The notes under the pieces: generated by a model
Seen by the model: the letters and a program-made list of their open reading frames with translations, nothing else
Told to the model about the DNA's origin: nothing
Databases searched by the model: none
Part shown: piece after piece, positions 59,802 to 64,000 of the stretch
How the letters are laid out: each line of letters starts with the position of its first letter
Numbering within the stretch: position 1 is the first letter of the stretch
NCBI GenBank assembly: GCA_014529385.2
Contig: CM043959.1
Span: 11,997,309 to 12,061,308, forward strand
Direction of reading: 5' to 3'
Length of the DNA: 64,000 bases
Origin: Adiantum capillus-veneris
Taxonomy: Eukaryota > Streptophyta > Polypodiopsida > Polypodiales > Pteridaceae
Position numbers and translations under genes: made by a program

Positions 59802-60032
59802 TCACTCTTCCTCAGGAAATGTTAAAAAGGATTCTATGATTTTGGGCCTTTGTGAGTGATCCTCCTCCTCTCGCCTTTGTCTCTTGATAGAAATCAGATG
59901 ATCGGCGTCTATTGTCAGTGACACATTCAGGTCGGGCACTATTGTCTTAGTCTCTACTTTAGCATGGGGGGTTTCTTGTGTAGCAGCCAAGATTGGCCGC
60001 TTATTATAGAATAGAGCGTTCTTTTCATACAC
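59802..60032 (-). CDS. Unassigned 76-residue ORF, possible 3' exon
   Basis: Contains PDLNVSLTI, which resembles an EAR-type repression motif (DLN or LxLxL), and a basic-acidic stretch KRQRREEEDH. The frame remains open upstream of the Met (through ITDPGQLLVYEKN), and a minus-strand open segment follows at 60204-60386, so this may be a decayed or multi-exon minus-strand gene. No family assigned. Confidence 0.3.
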   Translation of the reverse strand: MYEKNALFYNKRPILAATQETPHAKVETKTIVPDLNVSLTIDADHLISIKRQRREEEDHSQRPKIIESFLTFPEEE

Positions 60033-60464
60033 TAGTAATTGGCCAGGATCTGTGATTCCACATGATGTTTGTGTCTAAAAATAGCACCTCCACAAGCTAA
60101 ACGAACATTGTCAATGTTGCCTGCTTCTCTAGAAGCATTATTGTGTTTGTGTTTCATCCAATGACAGTGCCTCCTAGATATCTAGATAGGGTCTTCAAGG
60201 TCATCATGGGTAGCTCAATGCTATCATTGGAGAAGAGGAATGGAAGACCAGAAAACTTGGATAGCTCATATTCTTTAAATATTGGCCAAGGGACAAATTA
60301 TTTCCTAAGTATGCCATGTCTTGCCCGCGAGGACGAGGGATGAAGTTATCATCATAAACAAACCGTCTTAGAGAAATTAATAGCAAGTATTGTTACATAT
60401 AAAAGAAGTGTTAATCCATACCTAAGTAGAGGGCTATTACATATGTACATCGTATCAGAGAGAG

Positions 60465-60506
60465 AGAGAGACACACACACACACACACATAGAGAGAGAG
60501 AGAGAG
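60465..60506. repeat. (GA)n-(CA)n microsatellite
   Basis: Short runs of AG, AC and AG in succession. Confidence 0.9.
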
Positions 60507-60813
60507 GGTGAAATAGAGTGTATATACATAACAAAAGAGAATCATTAAAAAAAGCTTTCAATGTCCTCGAACTAAATAAAACAAGAAAAACAAGAATTTA
60601 TGAAAATAGAAATGAAAGTGAGGTACTTTGCCTTATTTTTGGTATGTGCATCTTCAAGGTCACATGCCTTGGAAAAGATAACCTTGCCTTGGGGGTTCTG
60701 TATCACCACACCACCTTCTGCCTTTTGCACCACTCTTTGATACACACCATCGAGCCACATCACAAAAGACCCTTCTATGTCTGGCTCTTCTCTAGATTCA
60801 TTTTGTACTACCC

Positions 60814-62322
60814 TTGGATATATTGTGTAATATGGCTATGGGCACTTTTATAGAAAGTATAGAAGGGGTATGCAATGGGACGATGATCAACCCGTGTAGT
60901 GGCTGCAGTTTGCCACTTGAAGTAAAGGGAATCTCCGCGACGGTCAAGATGCCCTGTGGGCATAGCTACCACTTTCTCTGCTTTGCAGCTGCATGCTCCT
61001 TGTCGACAAAATGTAGAGTTGTGACCTGCCAGCAAAGGATACCACAAGAATGGTGTTGGAAACCCACATGGCAAAGACATCCAATCACACCAACATCTGG
61101 TAAGATTGTACAGGGTGTGCTAATTAGCATACCCAGTGTGTTAATTAGAATATTTAGTGTGTTAACTGGATATGCTAATTAGCATATCTTGTATGCTGAT
61201 TAGCATACTGGGTATGCTAATTAGCATACTGGGTATGCTAATTAGCATACCCAATATGCTAATTAGCATACTAGATATGCTAATTAGCATATTGGGTATG
61301 CTAATTAGCATACCCAGTGAGAATATTGAGTGTGCTAACTGGATATGCTAATTAATAGACCTTGTATACTAATTAGCATACCCTGTGCTCAATGAACAGA
61401 TTAGAGTAAGTTTGGCATATTAGCATATCTAGTAAGTTAACTACCATATCCAAATGCTAAATAACTAGCAAACTGTATATGCTGATTAGCATACTGGGTA
61501 TGCTAATTAGCGTACTGGGTATGATGATTAGCATACTGGATATGCTTATTAGCATATTGGATATGCTAATTAGCATACTGGATATGCTAAATAGCATACT
61601 GGGTATGCTGATTAGCATAGTGGGAATGCTCATTAGCATACTGGGTATGTTGATTCACATACTGAGTATGCTTATTAGCATACTGGATATGCTTATTAGC
61701 ATATTGGATATGCTAAATAGCATACCGGGTATGCTAATTAGCATACTGGGAATACTAAATAGCATACTCGGTATGCTAATTAGCATACTGAAGACAGTCC
61801 TTGTATGCTAGCTACCAGCAGTCCCAGTATGCTAATTAGCATATCCAGTATGCTAATTAGCATACCTAGTATGCTCATTAGTATACCTTGTATGCTAATT
61901 AGCATATCCAGTATGCTAATTAGTATACCCAGTATGCTAATTAGCATATCTTGTATGCTAATTAGCATACCTAAGTGTACAGACTAGAGTAAGTTTGTCA
62001 TAATGGAAAATCTAGTAACTAAGCTACCATCTCCAGATGCAAACTAGCATATTGGATATGCTAGTTAGCATACTCAGAAATTCGAATTAGCATACTGGGC
62101 TTGTCAGCATAATGGATTCCAATGTATGCCAGGCCGCACACATAGTCACAACATATCAAACATTTTCTAGCATACATGACATGCTTATATGAGTCTTAAT
62201 CCACGTTTTTTGTTGCAGGCCTGGGGCAGTCCCTCCGTGATGTGGGCAGTGTGCATGACACGAAGGGCAAGGGAAAGGTTGTAATGGAGGACCTTCCTGA
62301 AGGCATTTGGGAATGGCCCTGA
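60814..62322 (+). CDS. Two-exon gene encoding a Cys/His-rich (RING-like) protein; exons 60814-61099 and 62219-62322
   Basis: Exon 1 reads from ATG 60814 to 61099 and holds CSGCSLPLEV then MPCGHSYHFLC, the spacing C-x2-C ... C-x-H-x3-H-x2-C of a RING-H2 or related zinc-binding fold. A last Cys pair (C-x4-C in KCRVVTC) departs from the standard RING. It is followed by a consensus donor (CTG then GTAAGA) at 61100. The acceptor TTTTTTGTTGCAG ends at 62218. Joining the exons (phase 1) keeps the frame open and adds 34 codons, including GKGKVVMEDLPEG, to a TGA at 62320-62322. The total is about 129 residues if the first ATG is used; more 5' exons are possible. The role is unknown; if RING-like, ubiquitin ligation is a guess. 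The intron is the repeat array described separately. Confidence 0.5.
61106..62110. repeat. 21-bp palindromic tandem repeat array filling an intron
   Basis: Roughly 40 diverged copies of a unit built around the perfect 16-bp palindrome TATGCTAATTAGCATA plus a 5-bp spacer (such as CTGGG or CCCAG). Because the period is a multiple of three, both strands show long artefactual frames with MLISI-type repeats. A short non-repeat interruption (phrase AGATTAGAGTAAGTTTG) occurs near 61,400 and again near 61,985. Confidence 0.95.
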
Positions 62323-62364
62323 GGTAGCTCTGGCCAACAGGAACAAGGCTAGAAAGCTAGTGCT

Positions 62365-63230
62365 TGAGAAGCTTCATGTCCGGTACGTCGTCTCTTGGAG
62401 TGCATTGATTGTGGGATACGCACAATAGGAGCAGGGCCAGAAAGCTCTAGGATGTTTTTAGCAGATGAAAAGCCATCCCTCTCTTGATGCAATCACACAC
62501 ACAATAGAAGCAGGGCCAGAATGCTATAGGCTGTTTTTAGTGGATGCAAAGCAAGGACCTCTTCTAATGCAATCACAAGCGTGCATCTTGAAGGCACGTG
62601 GCTCTATGCAAGATTCTCTTCCAAAGAAATGTCGTACTTGGCATTGTGTTGGTCGATATGTGTGCCAAATTTGGTGCACTTCAAGATGCACAAAAAGTGC
62701 TTTAAGGATCTTACTGTTTGGAATGGCGTGCATTTGTGGGATATGCACAAAAGGAGGAGGGTAAAAAGCAAGTGCTTGATGAGAATCTTGTTTGAAACGT
62801 CGTCTCTTGTAGTGCTCTATGCAAGATGCTGATATGGTCATAAAAATTCACGGTAATATTGTAGGTTAAGGGTCGTTGAAAAAGATTTCATGCTTGACAA
62901 TGCCTTGGTTGACATGTTTGGTAAATGTGGTGCACTTCAAAGAGCACTAGGAATTCTCAAAAAGATTCCTGTCTGGAGTGTGGACTCTTAGAGTGCATTG
63001 ATTGTAGGATTTTCCCCACAAGGACAGGGCTAGAAAGGTCTAGTTTTTGTGCAACAAGTGTAAAGCGATGGCCTCTCCCTTACTTGCAGGATTTTCTCCA
63101 AAAGGGCAGCACCACAAAGCTCTAGGTTGTTTTTAGCAGATACGAAACGAGGGCTCCTGGAGAAAGATGTCATGCTTGGTCGTGTTTTAATTGATATGTA
63201 GGCCAGATGGGGTGTCCCAAAGAATGCCAC
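62365..63230 (+). pseudogene. Pentatricopeptide repeat (PPR) gene remnant
   Basis: Fragments of PPR motifs recur in all three frames: VVSWSALIVGYAQ (about 62,382-62,425), VLVDMCAKFGALQDAQKV (about 62,650), ALVDMFGKCGALQRALGIL (about 62,910), and VLIDM-ARWGVPKNA (about 63,190). These fit the 35-residue helix-turn-helix units of plant organelle RNA-binding proteins. Many stops and frameshifts show decay. It starts only about 40 bp after the end of the two-exon gene. Confidence 0.75.
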
Positions 63231-63252
63231 TTTATGTATGTGTGTGTGTATG

Positions 63253-63487
63253 AGCCTATGGACGGACAATAAGGCAGATTCACATACCCATTCAACATAC
63301 CCTGAAATCAAGTACATCAGAAGTAGCACAAGTAATGGTAGGCATGATAGAAATAGTGAATGCGACTGTCAACATGTTTGAAGAAATTTCCATATGGATA
63401 CCGATGGGCAGAACATATACTATTGAGAAGGTGGTGGAACAATGTAAGGAATGTCTAGAGGTAGATCCATCCAAGATTGTGCGTTGA
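63253..63487 (+). CDS. Unassigned 78-codon open frame, possible exon
   Basis: Open from about 63253 to TGA at 63485-63487 without needing a start codon; includes EVAQVMVGMIEIVNATVNMF and YTIEKVVEQCKECLEVD. The amphipathic composition looks protein-like. No family recognised; it may be an exon. Confidence 0.25.
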
Positions 63488-64000
63488 TCCACACGACCAA
63501 TACCAAAGGTACACTTATATTCCGTATTTTGATTTCCTTTATGTGATCCCAAAAGTACTTAGATTGCATCATGTACACATTAAAGCAATGAATTTACCTC
63601 ATTTTCATTCAAACGATTGTAGATGAAGGTGACAAGGGTTGAAGAATTTTTGTGATGTCCAACAAAGGGACAAATGGACAATACACGACGTCATTTCAAA
63701 GTGGAATGATACATGTCTTCATAAAACATCAATAATGAGTGCTTCCTTGTAAAGCTATAGTATTTTCACAATAAGAAAGCCTCTCCAACACTAGAGGAGA
63801 AGCATAAGTCCCCCTTCAGCACTGAAGGGGATAGAAGTGGCGGGGGAAGGGCATGTTCCCTATGGTATTATTATAAATGTGGAGAATGGTGCCAACTCTA
63901 CACCATACATACGTATGGTTTTTTCTTTTCTTTTTTAATGGGCACAAGAATCGTAAATGCATGAAAATGCATCTCTCTATGTTCTAATTATAATGTGCAA
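63488..64000. other. No gene seen
   Basis: Contains a small inverted repeat at about 63,809-63,832 (CCCCTTCAG and CTGAAGGGG) and nothing else I can name. Confidence 0.5.

Noticed and set aside
60572..60763. RNase H-like text on minus (GGVVIQNPQGKVIFSKA)
   Set aside because: Short, no catalytic residues around it, and no retroelement context nearby.
61457..61987. Open frames on both strands with MLISI-type repeats
   Set aside because: Artefact of the 21-bp repeat, whose period is a multiple of three; the same text appears on both strands.
61106..62110. CRISPR-like array
   Set aside because: Units are contiguous diverged 21-mers without unique spacers, in eukaryotic DNA.

Overview
This window looks like repeat-dominated nuclear DNA of a land plant with a large genome. 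The evidence is nested Ty3/gypsy-type and Ty1/copia-type LTR retrotransposons with plant tRNA primer sites, a decayed hAT transposase, a LINE, a CACTA-like element, a decayed pentatricopeptide-repeat (PPR) gene and a spliced GT-AG gene. No bacterial, organellar or viral gene organisation is visible. The style (many LTR elements, decayed PPR sequence, long dinucleotide repeats) would fit a fern, lycophyte or gymnosperm, but the species cannot be fixed from the sequence alone.

Layout. 1-850: dinucleotide microsatellites. 850-3500: mostly unassigned. 3507-6606: 3' end of an LTR element (called Q here), with a broken long ORF (copy A), a polypurine tract and an LTR. 6607-11293: truncated piece of a second Ty3/gypsy family (called P), carrying copy B of the same long-ORF family and three evenly spaced palindromes. 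11547-12885: CACTA-like terminal-inverted-repeat element. 12960-14528: LINE remnant on the minus strand. 14529-24935: P element number 1 (P1, plus strand; LTR, primer site, leader, gag, start of pro; its 3' part is lost), interrupted by a complete copia element at 15844-21018. 24936-30200: A-rich DNA and an unclassified gag/protease-like retroelement region. 30201-48059: P element number 2 (P2, minus strand, about 17.9 kb), complete with both LTRs. It carries gag, protease, a deleted reverse transcriptase, an inverted RNase H-integrase block, a second palindrome array and copy C of the long ORF just before its 3' LTR. 48060-49737: 3' end and LTR of the element into which P2 inserted. 49738-52449 and 52930-54001: 5' ends of two further copia-type elements on the minus strand. 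54002-54582: LTR piece of the Q family. 56194-58230: hAT transposase pseudogene. 58480-60390: unassigned ORFs. 60814-62322: two-exon zinc-finger-like gene whose intron is filled with a 21-bp palindromic tandem repeat. 62365-63230: PPR pseudogene.

Most noteworthy: the P family. Its leader after the 5' LTR holds a near-perfect 18-22 bp AT-rich palindrome with a CG centre, repeated about every 285 bp. The same kind of array recurs a second time inside the element, directly upstream of an extra ORF of roughly 900-1000 residues lying between pol and the 3' LTR. Three diverged copies of that ORF are in the window (A, B, C), one of them in a different LTR family. I do not recognise the protein. The arrangement suggests a retrotransposon with two separately controlled transcription units. 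All copies here carry stops or frameshifts, so the window shows fossils of the system rather than a working one.
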